The notes: generated by a model from the sequence alone, not told the origin. DNA of 64,000 nucleotides from Paulinella micropora (GCA_009731375.1 BJOX01000141.1:42766-106765); one strand, 5' to 3'. Shown: positions 38,560 to 51,174, counted from the stretch's first letter. Translations and numbers: made by a program.

Positions 38560-40178
38560 TTGTAGCATATGTAGTATACAGTGGGTGTTACATTTTCACT
38601 ATTCCAGTTACCACCGCACTCCCCAACACTTTTTCTATCTTTCTATGTTTTTTTTTTAAATTATGTTTTGTATTTGCAGAGAGATTTGAGAGAGAAAATA
38701 AAGTTTCAAGACTTGTTTTTGTTGTTGTTTTTTTGTTAATCATGGTGTCAACTTTGCCACCTATTTTTGAGCCATTTGTCATTTTGTGTGTGTGTGTGTG
38801 TGTGTTTGTAGACACTTTATGCATTTTTTCCCAACTTCAGCTCCCATGTGGCCATCTATACTGACCCTCACTTCAGAATCTGCAGAGCTGGCGAAGGAAC
38901 AGTAACCCCGGTTGAGAGTCCCATTATTAGAGGCGGAGTTTTGGGCGTTTTTGGGCATCCTTATAAAGATTTCCTTGGTCGATAGGGGCCGCAGACGGTG
39001 CCATTGGTCGAAGACAAGTGAAATGGGTACAGATGGGCTACCGGGGGATCATTTTGAAAAGTTAATGGCCCTCAATCGGTTCGATCTGCTCCTCCACCAT
39101 TTCCATGGCGATATAGATCCCAGACTCCACGTCACACACCGTGTGGTATTCCCTTCCAACAGGGATGTGCTTCCTTGGGACCACCATTTGCCCAGGCATA
39201 TTATCCACAGTAAACTGCCCCATGCTTTCGTCCACAGTAATAACCCCCCCCCCCGGCACTATGGACAACTCCGCCTTCTTACCAACCGCCTCTGCAAAAC
39301 CACCGAATAGGGAGAAAAGGGTCTGCATCTGTAGAGGGGGGGGGGGGGGGCAACCCTTAGGCACTTCAAAATTGCATCAACGCTATTAATGTGGGAGGTT
39401 AATGAATACGGATGCTACAGCTTCGTGTAACTTACATCCTAAAAACCTTCACCACTCCTGTAAACGGTTAAGTGTGGATTTAAGGCCCTATGAGATCTAA
39501 GCTTCCTAGCTTCCCTCCCATACCCCTTATACTAATACAACATTAAAACAGGAACTATTGTTCAAAACCGGAAATGTAATAAGAATTCATCTTAAAATAC
39601 ATTTAATAACACGGAATCGCTTCCACGAGTAAATTCCCGTAAAAACCAATAGCGTATAAACAATGTAGTATACCGTGGGCGTTACAAAACGAGCAAGAGG
39701 AGAACGAGAGAATGAGAGCAGAACGAGAGAGGGGCGATGTCGAAAATCGCATCCATCGTCGACTTCGCCTTGTGTCGAGGGCGATCGCTGCTCCAGTCCA
39801 CGGCCTGAGGACCCGAGGTCTGGTACTTCAATCGAGACGGATTCTCCGGAAAAGCCCTCCCCTTCCGATTTTGAGAGTTGGCCGCCGGTAGTAGGCAGTT
39901 GGGTAGCTTGTCCAGATGCGGAAGTAAAGATAGAAGTAGATAAATGGTTACTGGTAATAGAGAAAACCCCAAGGGCGTGGAGTTTAGGTAGGGTACAGAG
40001 GTTTTGGCTTGAGGAGGGCTTTCCCATGGTAAGGTTGATTTTGTATGGAACCGCAGATGCAAATACACTGACGGGCACTTATGGGCCAGCTAGGCGTTTA
40101 GGTAGGGAAGGCACTCGCACCGAGATGTGTGTGTGTGTGTGTAAGATTGAGACTCGGAGAGAAAGAGAGAGAGAGAGA

Positions 40179-40209
<31 letters not shown>

Positions 40210-41150
40210 GNNNNNNNNNNTGAGGGAGAGAAGTGAGACAGGGAGGGATGAAGAGAGAAAGGGAGGTAGAGCAAGAGAGTGTGTTTGGTATATGATTAGT
40301 AAGCTGTGACACCATTTTCACGGAGTCCGAGTGATTTTTAATCTTGGAGGCACGTACATACGTGGATGTGTGCCACAGGGAAGAGCGAGGATGGGGCCTT
40401 TTTCATTTTTTTCTCATGTAATTCAATTTGCTATTTTAATAATGCCGGATCCGGAGTCAGAAACATTTGTTTGTATAGATAGCGTATATATATACATTTT
40501 GGTCTGATGTGACTTCGCAATTTAACTTCTGAGAGTCACGTATACTTCAGAATTCAAGTTTACACAAAGTTTTATATTTAATATCTATTAAAAATTCAAA
40601 ATATTTATAATATTTTATCTATATATATTAATATGAAAAAGTTTTAAGTATGAAAAAAATTATTATTATAAAAAAGTTATTGCTATAAGTATGAAAAAAG
40701 TTATACGTATTAAAAAAGTTATATATATAAAAAAAGATAACTGCTTTAAACTTTTTTGAAAAGTTAGATCATTTTTATAAGACAGAACTTTTTAATACAT
40801 AAAACTTTTTTATAAGATAGAAGTTTTTTATAAGATAGAAGTTTTTTTTAAATGTGGATCCAAGGTGTGATGATTTGAATGTCGCCGACCATGTTTTCTC
40901 TCTCAAATCTCTCTGCAAATACAAAACATAATTCAAAAAAATTTAAAATAGACAGATAGAGAAAGTGTTGGGGAGTGTGGTGGTAACTGGGATAAGAAAA
41001 AGAGCAAGAGGAGAAGGAGCGATTGCAATAGAGAGGAGAACGTCGAGAGAGGGGCGACATAAAAAAGCGAATCCATCGACATCTTTGCTTTGTGTCGAGG
41101 GCGATCGCTGCTCCAGTCGACGGCCTGGGGACCCAACACACATTCAAATC
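38560..41150. repeat. Three copies of an interspersed repeat
   Basis: 38570-38712 is repeated in inverse orientation at about 40880-40995 (TTTGCAGAGAGATTTGAGAG and AGTTACCACCRCACTCCCCAACAC). 39665-39815 and 40975-41135 are direct repeats sharing GGGCGA, TGTGTCGAGGGCGATCGCTG and CTCCAGTC-ACGGCCTG. GTAGTATACMGTGGGYGTTAC precedes two of them. This is an uncharacterised dispersed family, probably of transposon origin. A ten-N join (40211-40220) and a 107-base gap (41233-41339) sit nearby in G/C runs. Confidence 0.6.
39062..39364 (-). pseudogene. PiggyBac-like transposase fragment
   Basis: About 85 residues resemble the DDE_Tnp_1_7 core: VITVDESMGQF, then PRKHIPVGREYHTVCD and SGIYIAMEMVEE. These parallel the DES, PRKPxPxGxEYHT and SGxxxxxElxEG signatures of the family. 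The Pro-rich start is a poly-G artefact. No complete catalytic triad or terminal repeats are seen, so this is a relic or one exon. Confidence 0.55.
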
Positions 41151-41339
41151 CCTTTTGAAACAGTTTTGCTTTCTCCTCCTCTACTTGCTGGGCTGTGTAG
41201 GGGCTGGGGTTGTACACAGGGGGGGGGGGGGGNNNNNNNNNNNNNNNNNNNNNNNNNNNNNNNNNNNNNNNNNNNNNNNNNNNNNNNNNNNNNNNNNNNN
41301 NNNNNNNNNNNNNNNNNNNNNNNNNNNNNNNNNNNNNNN

Positions 41340-41894
41340 ACCCCCCCCCCCCCCCCCACCTGCGAGGGGCATGGTTGGAAACTCTTGATTCCTATGTAAT
41401 AATCCTTCTAATCAAAACGCATGGTAAGAAGAGCTTTTTTGGTTTTTGTTTCTGCTTCTTTTAGCTTACCCAAAGCCACAATGTCCCGTCAAGCAGGATC
41501 CCTGAATTTTTTTTGGCCGATGCACCTTTCGTGTACTCCCAAACCTTGCAACAGCAATAGAAACGCTATCACCCACCTCGATCTAGTAATTGCTTTGTGA
41601 CTGGTAAGTAATTTATTCGTATAGTCGAATGACCGTATAGTTCTAGTCAATAATGGCAACGGACGTAACGGTCCATATTGGCATTTCAGGATTGGACAAT
41701 AACCATTTTGTAATAATTACAGTCGTGCGGACTTTATTTCAGTTTCGTTATTACCTTTGAGTTTGTCAGTTCTGCTATCTACTTGCAAATTAAAGTCTCG
41801 ATTGGCATCGTGGCTTCTAACGGAGTCTCTCAGCAAACCGGAGTGTAAAGGTATTAGGTCCGTGAGTGACCGGGTAATTACCTAATCAACGGTT
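41340..41894. other. Host spacer before copia-like region
   Basis: Starts in a C-run at the gap edge, then about 540 bases without a recognised feature. This would be the place for an LTR of the following element, but no matching LTR is found downstream. Confidence 0.4.
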
Positions 41895-42566
41895 ATGAGC
41901 CGCTGGGGAAACGAATTTCGGCACCATGCGATTAGCATGAGACAATTGATGTCTCACACACCGGTGTTTAGCGGAAACAAAAAGGATTTAAAGAGTTGCT
42001 ATTACCAGATAGAGGAGTATGCCTATGGGATTAGCACAACACTCGGGGATATGTTTCATGATGCTTTCAAAGACCATAAAGCGGCAAAAACAAAGTATGG
42101 TTTTGATAGAGACAGGATGAGAAAAGCAGAAGAAATGGAAGAGCCGAGAGAACCACACGAGGTAGACACACTGGAGGGATCAGACGAAGAAGATGAAACA
42201 GAAACACAACAACCACGACAACAGAGACAGAGAGGTAGCCAAACACCACAAGACCAGAAGATAGCGACAGAGAAACCTGCCAACTGGAAAGACCTCTCAA
42301 AGGAAAAGAAGAAAGCTTGGGAGGATAGGGCGCCGGCGAACAGAAAGAAGAAAAGAGCGATGAAAAGAACCAACAAGGATGTGTACTTGCTGAGAAAGAA
42401 GAGATACAGAGAAGAACAGCAGTATCTGCATCGCTGCAGAATGTTCCAACTTCTCGTAACAACAGCGTTCTCGGAATCTAAAGTGATTCAATTTCTCCGC
42501 AGCAAAAAGGTTCATTGCCCGTTTGAGAAAGTCTGCATTGTCAAAGAAAAATACGGTACCCGGTAA
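41895..42566 (+). pseudogene. Gag-like ORF of a Ty1/copia-type element, part 1
   Basis: 223 aa. The opening (TPVFSGNKKDLKSCYYQIE) resembles the FxGxxxxxWxxxIE motif of retrotransposon Gag. A Glu/Gln-rich charged middle follows and then a Lys-rich WKDLSKEKKKAWEDR segment with some likeness to a short HMG-like helix. The frame is lost downstream, and the next Gag piece lies in another frame. Confidence 0.45.
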
Positions 42567-43217
42567 TCTAAGTGGTGCGGCGAGATATATAGAGGAGAAA
42601 GCATTTTAAGAGATGAGACCGAGACCGACAGAGGATATGGATGAGTATCTAACACAACATCTACTGCAGAAGAACTGGCTAGAGGGCCGCCCTGAGAGGG
42701 AAGCCTTTTGAGCCAGAAGAAGCAGTAAATGGGTTGTTAGAGAAGCTGGCAGAGCATGAGGTCTATGGGCCTGCATACCTTAACGATCATTATAGATTAG
42801 CAGCAGCGAGCAGGCCATCACATGGATGATATGGTAGAGTCGGCAAGAGAGATTTACGTGTTGTGGGAAGCAAAGCAGAAGAGACTCAGAAAGGAACGTA
42901 GGAATGAGAAAGAGAGAAAGAGAGAGGGTAAGGGAGCGAATCTACTGTTTGGAGAGGGAGAGGGAGGAGAGAAAGGAGGAAAGAGAGAGAAACAAAAGAA
43001 ATGGACAAAGAACGGGAAAGGGAAAAAGGGCGAAGGTAATGGGAATAGTGACAGTTCAGAGCAGGAGTGGTGGCTCACGGCAACGTGCTATCACTGCTAC
43101 CAAACTGGACACACTAAGCGTTTTTGCCCCAAACAGAAGTCAAACCCCAAACGAACCAGTTCAAAGTTGACAAGAATGGCAAGTTTCGAAAGAAAGGAGC
43201 CAAAGGAGTTACTCTAA
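42567..43217 (+). pseudogene. Gag part 2 with CCHC zinc knuckle
   Basis: Frame-broken coding sequence. From about 42610 a UBN2-like helical stretch is readable in shifting frames. The frame from 42822 is Lys/Glu/Arg-rich and ends with a CYHCYQTGHTKRFC knuckle (CX2CX4HX4C, at about 43089-43130), the retroviral/retrotransposon nucleocapsid motif. This supports retrotransposon Gag for the region. Confidence 0.7.
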
Positions 43218-44054
43218 TGAGGGGAGAAATAGGAGAGGAGGGTGAAGAGGAAGAAGGAGATAAGTCTGAGGGGGAAGACAACTCTGAAAAGGAATAGTAC
43301 GAGCTAGTCATTATGGAGGGGGGAGAGGATGCAATGGAGGGCAACATTGAAAGTGGGGAAAGAATTACTGCTCGTGAAGGAGAGCAAGAGGGCGAGGAGG
43401 AAAGAGCCCCAAACGGAGCAAAGTAACAATAAACCCTTGGAACAACCCACTAGAGCCCGTGGGGGGGGGGGGGGGGNNNNNNNNNNGACCCCACAATCCC
43501 CCACAACGCACTCTCACTAGTGCTCAACACCCCGGCACCTCTACAACAACAACTCCTGCCCTCACCACCTCACCACCCACGCAACGCGTGCAACCCTCAC
43601 CATTGCAACCAAAACCCTCTCAATCAAAAGTGAAGAGAAACGGAAAGAAAGAGAGAAACCGACACCCACACCCCCTCAGAACTCTAGACAGACAAAGAAA
43701 GAAACACCACATCCCACTACATCCACTCCTCAGAGCAACACAACAGGCCCACTAACCATTCGTTGTCAAGGGCTGAACTGGAAAGGAGAGCAGTGGGGTT
43801 TAGCTTGGACAGTGGGGGAGTTGGGGAAAGGCGGGAGAGGAAGCAAAAAGGCTAGCGTATGCAGATTTGTGCGGGTACCATGCTCGCCAAGACCCTCTAT
43901 TCCCGTCTATTGATCTGCTACAAGACCCATCACGTCGCCCACGCCCTTCCCGTGATTTTCCAGCAGAGAGTGAGATGATACGAATACAGAGAGAGAGAGG
44001 GAGGGAAAGGGGGCGAGTGCACAGCAAGTTTCGCTCAAAGATACGGCAAAACCC
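43218..44054. other. Degenerate retrotransposon sequence and ten-N join
   Basis: Acidic, purine-rich sequence interrupted by a poly-G run and ten-N join (43459-43486). Low-complexity ACC/CAC-rich DNA follows. No intact gene. Confidence 0.5.
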
Positions 44055-44981
44055 GTGAAGAAAGACTCGCTAAGTTCCGCAAATATCGGGGGAAAAGACA
44101 AGCAAAGTTTCGAAAAACCCGGTAAGAAAGTAGTTAGTTCAGTTTCACGGAATGATGCTTTTTTGCCAGGGAATGAGGCAAGGACCGGCGGGACTAGAGC
44201 TGAAAAAGAGACTGCACTCAATGAGGCTGATGAGCATGTAGGAGGGACAAGAGAAGGGAAGTCTTGGCCCCCATCGCTACTGCCACAAGGTCCGTCCCCG
44301 ATAGACAGAGTAGGAGACAGTGTGGAATCACAAGCACAGCAAGCCAGTGACACACACACACACACACACGACAGACCTATGGGGAAGAGCAGTAAAAGAG
44401 ACACAGAACACGGAAAGGTGATAGGCTTTGAAGACTTTAAGAGAATAAGTGAACAGCTGAACAACCTGTGTATAATGGACGATGAGACAGGAGACATTGT
44501 GAGAATGACGAAGAGGGAGAGAGAAGTGGCTGAAGCAGACGGACTGTTGACAGATGTGTTTTGGGCTGTTAACGAAGTATTTCTGAAGCATGCAGCAGGC
44601 ACGCCACTAATCACAAGAGAGACAGTCATAGAGAAAAGAGCAGCTAAGAATACTCAAAGTACGAAAGCTAGGGAAAGAGCTAAGTGGGAGTGTGAGTACA
44701 GACATAGCGAAGGACATCCAAGACCTGAGAAGACTGAAATAGCTAGGTTGCTGTATGCACTGACGAAGGGAGCAGAACCGATAGTAGTGAAAGAGGGTTT
44801 GTTTTACGACCCGGACGGCAAAGAGAACGAGTTTTACTCAGAACTGTTAGCAATAATAGACTATGGGATACTCGACTTAGCTAAGAATCACGACAATCAA
44901 TTTGCCCTTTTTATCGTGCGATCGATGCCCCACCTGATGAAGATATGGCATGAGGTAGAAGCGAGAGGGGTTACAGTCTGA
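44055..44981 (+). CDS. Unrecognised ORF in copia-like region
   Basis: 308 aa. The N-terminal third is polar with a (TH)n run from a CA repeat. The C-terminal two-thirds look globular and helical (FEDFKRISEQLNNLCIMDDE, RLLYALTKGAEPIV). No family recognised. It ends just before the protease-like frame, so it may be the element's own second Gag/Pol segment or an inserted host fragment. Confidence 0.4.
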   Translation: MKKDSLSSANIGGKDKQSFEKPGKKVVSSVSRNDAFLPGNEARTGGTRAEKETALNEADEHVGGTREGKSWPPSLLPQGPSPIDRVGDSVESQAQQASDTHTHTHDRPMGKSSKRDTEHGKVIGFEDFKRISEQLNNLCIMDDETGDIVRMTKREREVAEADGLLTDVFWAVNEVFLKHAAGTPLITRETVIEKRAAKNTQSTKARERAKWECEYRHSEGHPRPEKTEIARLLYALTKGAEPIVVKEGLFYDPDGKENEFYSELLAIIDYGILDLAKNHDNQFALFIVRSMPHLMKIWHEVEARGVTV

Positions 44982-44997
44982 ACGCATATTTGAAAAT

Positions 44998-45804
44998 TTG
45001 CGTAAGTTGCACTCAGGAGATGCACACAAGTTCTTCAGCCCGGAACAGGCAGCACAGAGGAAGAAAAAGTTTGATAGGAAGAGACGGGAGATAGACGGAC
45101 ACTCAGACATAGAGGAGGATGATGAGTTCGATCCGGAAAACCTAGAACACTCTAGAACCTCTGAAGAGATGAGGGCAGGAATACCCATAAGCTACAGATC
45201 GTACTGCGAAGCGCGAGAAGAGCTTGACTGGGTGTATGAGGAGAGATTCGAGAGAGAAAGGAGGGACAGGCTCCAGAAGAAAGAGAATGAGGAGGAAGAG
45301 GAGCAGGATCACAACCTCATGGTAGACGACAGCACGACGGTAGGTCGAAAAGAAAAGATGATAGTACAGGATAGTGGATCGTCAAGAGATATAGCCTGTA
45401 CACCACACATCTTGCGCAACGTTCGAGAAATAGAACCCGTCAGCTTAGTCACAGGAAACGGAGAGAGTACTGTGAGGGACATGGGGGAGGCGCGATTGAC
45501 AAGAATAGATGATCGGGAAAGCCAGTTTTTGGTAAAGAAAGACATGTTGTTAGACGCAAGGGTACCGGTCAACATCATGTCCACAGGAAACATGGACCAC
45601 AACCATCATCGGTCCATCATTCACCAGAACAGGCAACTTCTAATCCTCAAACGCCCCACAAGAATAAAAGAGAGTGACGTGATCGTGAGGGGGAGACTTA
45701 CACCTGGCATGCTCTACCGCTGGGACAATGAAAAGGATAAACCCCTCAACATAAACGAGCGTTACAACCCAAAGGTAAAAGAGAGAAAGAAGAAGACGGG
45801 GTAA
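44998..45804 (+). CDS. Retropepsin-like protease segment of Ty1/copia-type Pol
   Basis: 268 aa. After a Lys/Glu-rich linker it reads QDSGSSRDIACTPHILRN, the DSGSS/DSGAS active-site pattern of copia aspartic proteases. LVTGNGESTVRDMGEARL follows (flap and glycine region), then LLDARVPVNIMS. RLTPGMLYRW near the end resembles the GAG-pre-integrase region. No integrase or reverse transcriptase follows; the sequence passes into minisatellite, so the element is truncated. Confidence 0.6.
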   Translation: MRKLHSGDAHKFFSPEQAAQRKKKFDRKRREIDGHSDIEEDDEFDPENLEHSRTSEEMRAGIPISYRSYCEAREELDWVYEERFERERRDRLQKKENEEEEEQDHNLMVDDSTTVGRKEKMIVQDSGSSRDIACTPHILRNVREIEPVSLVTGNGESTVRDMGEARLTRIDDRESQFLVKKDMLLDARVPVNIMSTGNMDHNHHRSIIHQNRQLLILKRPTRIKESDVIVRGRLTPGMLYRWDNEKDKPLNINERYNPKVKERKKKTG

Positions 45805-45949
45805 GCGGGGCGGGAATTCCCAAAGTGAGAAAAAAAAAAAGAGCAAGCAAGCGAGAGTAAGTGAGAACAAGGAAGCTAGAGGCAGCGTACTATACGCCAC
45901 TATGGGGACAAAACGCATCATCTATGTGCTTTCATCGCAATTTGATTAT

Positions 45950-47505
45950 GCCATCATCAAATTTGCGCTAAGTAGCGTAAATTTGATGATGGAATCACAT
46001 TTACGATGCCGTCATCTACGTGAGCAGCATATTTTTTTACAAGTCCAGTCCATAGATGATGCCATCATCTACTGATGATCGCATCATCACATTGACGACG
46101 CCATCATCTATAGACGCTGACATCATCTATTGACGATGCAATCATCCACGTGATCATCATATATCATCAATAGATGACAGTATTAGTTATAGCTGATGCA
46201 ATCACACAAGATGGTATCTTACGTCACACACTTCTAAAGATGATGCCATCATCTATTGATGATCGCATCATCAAATCGACGATGCCATCATCTATAGACG
46301 ATGCCATCATCTATTGACGATGCAATCATCTACGTGGCATCATCAAATACATGATGGCATCATCAATAGATGATAGCATCAGCTACACCTGATGCAAGCA
46401 CACAAGATAGTAATAAGTATTTTACGAAGTGGGGGTGTCTTCATGGTCGCGTCGTCTATAGATGATGTGGTCCTCAAATTGATGATGGCATCGCATAAAG
46501 CTGATTCTATCGTCAAACTGGTGATTTACGATCGCATCATCAATAGATGATGCCATCATCGATAGATGATGCCGTCATCAATAGATGATGCCGTCATCAA
46601 TTTGATGATTGCATCAGATATAGCCGACGGAATCACATAAGTATGTTATTTACGATCGCGTCATTCATAGATGATGCCGTCATCAATAGATGATGCCATC
46701 ATCTATAGATGATGCCGTCATCAATTTGATGATTGCATCAGATATAGCAGACGGAATCACATAAGTATGTTATTTACGATCGCGTGATGCGTCATCAATA
46801 GATGATGCAGTCATCAATAGATGATGCCGTCATCAATAGATGATGTCGTCATCAATTTGATGATTGCATCAGATATAGCCGACGGAATAACATAATAATG
46901 TTATTTACGATCGCGTCATCCATAGATGATGCCGTCATCAATAGATGATGCCATCATCAATAGATGATGCTGTCATAAATTTGATGATTGCATCAGCTAT
47001 AGCTGACGGAATCACATAAGTATGTTATTTACGATCGAGTCATCCATAGATGATGCCATCATCAGTAGATGATGCCGTCATCAGTAGCTGATGCCGTCAT
47101 CAATGTATAATTGCATCAGCTACAGCTGACGGAATCACATGAGTATGTTATTTACGATCGAGTCATCCATAGATGATGTCGTCATCAATAGATGATGCAG
47201 TCATCAATGGATGATGCCATCATCAATATAATATGATTGCATCAGCTATAGCTGACGGAATCACATAAGTATGTTATTTACGACCGCATCATCAATAGAT
47301 GATGCCGTCATCAATATATGATTGCATCATCAATATATGATTGCATCAGTTATTTACGATCGCGTCATCAATAGATGATGCCGTCATTAATAGATGATGA
47401 CATCATAAATAGATGATGCCGTCATCAATATATGATCACATCAGCTATAGCTGATGGAATCACATAATTGAGTATGTTATTTACGACTGCGTCATCAATA
47501 GATCA
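45950..47505. repeat. GATGAT minisatellite with ~125-bp higher-order unit
   Basis: Short units of the type ATAGATGATGCCRTCATCA are arranged in a higher-order repeat of roughly 125 bp. It is marked by TATGTTATTTACGATCGCGTCAT and ATTGCATCAGCTATAGCTGACGGAATCACATAAG, best preserved from 46590 to 47480. Each unit has many inverted GATGATG/CATCATC pairs and could form stacked hairpins. No coding potential. Confidence 0.9.
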
Positions 47506-47795
47506 AGTTGGCAGTTTAGTTACAGTACCGACACTGCTCCAAATATCTCATGAAGGTACTAAAACTTGATTACCCGGCAAGCAAGTGCTTAATATATTAA
47601 ATTTATAATGACAAACCATGTTTTATCACATTACAAAATTGAATTATAACTATCATTCAAGTTGGTAAACGAACTCAGAATTGTAGTTTGGGTACAGCAA
47701 CAAGCTTTGAACCGTCGGGCTCTGCCGTAGCTCCAAGTGGTTTTGGTACAACCGTAAGGGCTCCAAGCACTTGATCCAACAAAACCAGTCTGGGT
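47506..47795. other. Spacer after minisatellite
   Basis: About 290 bases of AT-rich DNA without a recognised gene. It may hold the 3' part of the transposase locus to its right. Confidence 0.4.
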
Positions 47796-50700
47796 TCACC
47801 TAGAGAATCTTCGTCCCCGTTGAGAACAGGCTGCAAGGGATTTTCCAAGGACTGCTGGAGAAAGTTGACGGTACTTGACTACTCTGAGGAAACGCTTGCC
47901 TGATCCTGACTGAGATGGCTCGTGTTGAGCTTCAATACCATAATCAACCCTGTTCCATGATTTGTCTCGCAGTAGCACGAAACTCACGGAGCTGTCCATC
48001 GCGCGTCGCTCACTCAAGCCGCGTGTGCAGGTGAAACGTTGCCCGTGCAGAACGAATTTATTAAACCAAAACGCTTTGCCTGTCAGTGTTCTCTCCACGT
48101 CTGCTGGGATCAAGTCCCTACAGGTAAAGGTTTATGTCAAACTATGTACCCCAAGTAGCACAATCGCATACTTACAAGTACAATGAAACGATGCTAAGTC
48201 TTCGCCAAGGAGTTACTTGCAAAATAATTACATGATTCAAAATCGTAGACTATGCGCAATTGGATATACATCTAACTGATAAAGCAGTGATATATTTGTC
48301 ATTTTCGACATTGTCAATAGCGTCCTATTTAAATTTTTTATGTATAGAACGCTATTGACAAACAATTAATATGATGCGTTTTGATACTCACATAGATGAT
48401 GCGTTTTGATACTCACCTGATTTCTTGCAGCTCCTGCCGCCGTAACTTGCGCCATGGCGACTTTGTTAGTCGACTTCCTTCGGGATACTTAGTTACGCTC
48501 AGGCGCGTACCTGTTTTTTCCCTTCGTTCCAATATATCGCTTGCGATCGCAGCCAAATATTCTTCTCTGGTGGTAGCTGAAGTTTCAGTTTCCGAACCGT
48601 CATCATTAATTATTTCGCAAGCAACTCCATCAACCGAGAGCGTTTGCAACTTCTCCAAATCATCCTGGGCAACCACTACGGTGCCCAGTTTCATTCTCCC
48701 GATCCTGCTTCTGATGACAATGTTCTCCATGACAGCCTCAACGTCAGATCGCCTGTTCATGGATGAGACCAACCGCCCAATGATTCTCTCCATGCGAAAG
48801 CACCAGTACAACACTACAGGGCCGACATCGCTTACATTTTCCAGCAGATGCCTGATTCGGTGGAATTGAAGCGGGTGGCACATAGGAGGCACAATCTTGC
48901 AATGCAACCTTTGAAATCTTGTTTCCAACCTATGCAGCTTTTCAGACAATTCTTGCGTGACTTTTTTGGAAGCAGCCAACCGGAAAATGCAACACAAAGT
49001 AGTAAGGTATTCCTTGAAATCCGCGTCATCGATCAACCAGTCGAATATATATTCGCCACATTGTGACAGAACGTACCAATCTTCACCGGACATGGATCCT
49101 CCCGATCGAAAAGGTGCAGCAGTACAAGAGCGCCCTGTACCAACACATTGTCATACTAAGGAAGGGCAAGGAGTATAAGCGTTTGTTGAGTTTTCAATGT
49201 AAGTAAGTACTAAATAAAAACACTTTGCTTGCAAAGCCTGGAAACATAGATGATAGGATCATCAACTAGATGATGGCATCATCAAATAGATGATGGTATC
49301 ATCAAATATATGATTGCATCATCTATTTGATGATGCCATCATCTACTTGATGATGCCATCATCTATTTGATGATGCCATCATCAAAAGACGATGCCATCA
49401 TCAAATATATGATACCATCATCAATTTAATATGCAACCGGATCACATATCACGGACCTACTTGTTTTCCTGCAGAAAATCTTCCATCTTTGATCCAAGAC
49501 CTCCCTGGCCTGCTTACTCATAGTCAGACTCGACAGTTGCTCCATCCAGCCATCCCAATTTCCATCGTCCCCGGTTTTTTTTTTTTACTTTTTTCTTGCC
49601 TGCCAACCACTGAAAAACGTGCTTTTTGAGACACCCTTCGATCAAGTGCAGCGCATCCGGATGCTGCTTTATGCTATCCTGCAGGATTTCTGTCAGAACG
49701 GGTTTTCCGTGAAAGCCGTTTTTTTTTCTCCCCAGTTGCTTCCGCTTCCTCATCATACGTGATGGCGAGCTCGCCTGTTTTGGCTCTAGCAGGATCTTCG
49801 TGGCGCAGGGTTGCCCAGTCGAAGAAATCGCCTACCGCCACGGATGTTTTCTCACACTTGCTGCAGCCGCATTAACCTAAGAAACTGTGTCGCAACAGTT
49901 CCACATGCGCTGGGTAATCTGCCGATGCAAAAAGAACATTGTATTTGTCTGCTTGTAAGTCTCGAATCAAAGGAATGAGCCAGGGCTTGATGTTTGTGGG
50001 TTTGCGAGGGCCTGGGATCAAGTCGCTGAGAATCACAAACCTAGGGTCCGCCCGGAGATGGAAAGGAAGGTTGAGAATCTCCAGAGTCACCACGTGCGTA
50101 GTATGTGACCCCCATTTAAGGCCTCGGAACGCTGGCACCCCGTCGTAAAACAACCCCAGTACAATACACTCGTTATCCTCCACATAGTCTTGCCACAACG
50201 GACTTTTGGACCAATCATGATCAGGAGGGAGGACAATCACCTTTCTGTTCTCTTCTCCGCTGGAAACATGCGGGGCGACGTCTAACAAGGAACAAGCACA
50301 TACATGCTACGTACACCACTGTATCTAACTCAGGGGAGACAAACGACACAGGCAGACATAGTCACAATGTCATTAAGTACACACCTGGATGACTGAGGAT
50401 GATATCCAAATATTTAGCAACGTTGAAATGTCGCAACAGGAACTCCTTGACTTCATCCTTTTGCAGATCCATTGCCTGGCCACAGGCCGTGCAGAAGTTT
50501 GGGAGCGCGGCTTTCGTGTACGGCATACAACCACTGTCACATTCCTGCGAGCATACCAGGTACTTTTCCACTACCTCCTGACCCGCGCGCACAAGCGCTT
50601 TATCGAACGCAGCATAGTATTACGACGGCAGGATCGGTTCATCGGCGCCACCGTCTAAAGCTAGTAGGTTGATGATATCCACGATGCCCTCCATGGCTTC

Positions 50701-51174
50701 ACGTGAAATGTTATGAGCAGAGGCTTGTTCAACTAGCAGGTCGAGAATAGTGCCACGGCGCAACCGTCCATTCGCATACACCAGCTTCTCGTCCACTGTA
50801 CGTTTGCTTTGCCTGCTAGGCTTGGGTTCTTGTGGGAGTGGCGCCCGTGCATCGTCTCCAACAACTTTGACGTCCTCCTCGAGCTCCCCGCTGTCATAGA
50901 ACTGATAAGAGTCCTCAAATGGATTCGGACGTGCTTGTTCAGAAGGCATTTGTACACGTCCACCTACGGTCCCTCTACTCAGCCCTCTACTCAGCCATTG
51001 TTTTGCTCTGGCGTCCCTTTTCTGGTGCGACTTCCAAGTTCTTGTTTTACCCATCACTTGCCCCTTACATTCAGAACATTTGCAGAGTTTTTTCTCGTAC
51101 TTAAGTTGCTTGACACCCTGCCGTTTACGTGGTATTTGATGCTTCTTGCGATTGCTCGGGAGGTTGCTCATCAT
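47796..51174 (-). pseudogene. Tnp2-type (CACTA-like) transposase locus with introns
   Basis: Minus-strand pieces: 51174-50620 (N-terminus, CKCSECKG then SHQKRDARAK, basic leader), 50592-~50388, ~50280-49872, 49860-~49518, 49093-48419 and perhaps 48113-47796. The third piece has DGVPAFRG, ILNLPFHLR and LIPGPRKPTN, hallmarks of the Tnp2 transposase domain. The 49093 piece has the C-terminal YWCFRMERIIGRL signature. Donor-like sites AG|GTGAGT (48418), CAG|GTGTGT (~50387) and acceptor TTGTTAG (~50281) are visible. A TAA interrupts the frame at about 49873 where coding resumes in-frame (CGCSKC, typical of the family). It is probably a decayed copy. Confidence 0.7.
49178..49545. repeat. Direct duplication, copy A
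   Basis: AGCGTTTGTTGAGTTTTCAA through a GATGAT minisatellite (49239-49437) to CTCGACAGTTGCTCCA is repeated at 52519-52912 with moderate divergence. It overlaps the end of one transposase exon. Confidence 0.85.

Noticed and set aside
45950-47505. CRISPR-like array
   Set aside because: Units are contiguous and self-similar with no unique spacers, in eukaryotic DNA; it is a minisatellite.
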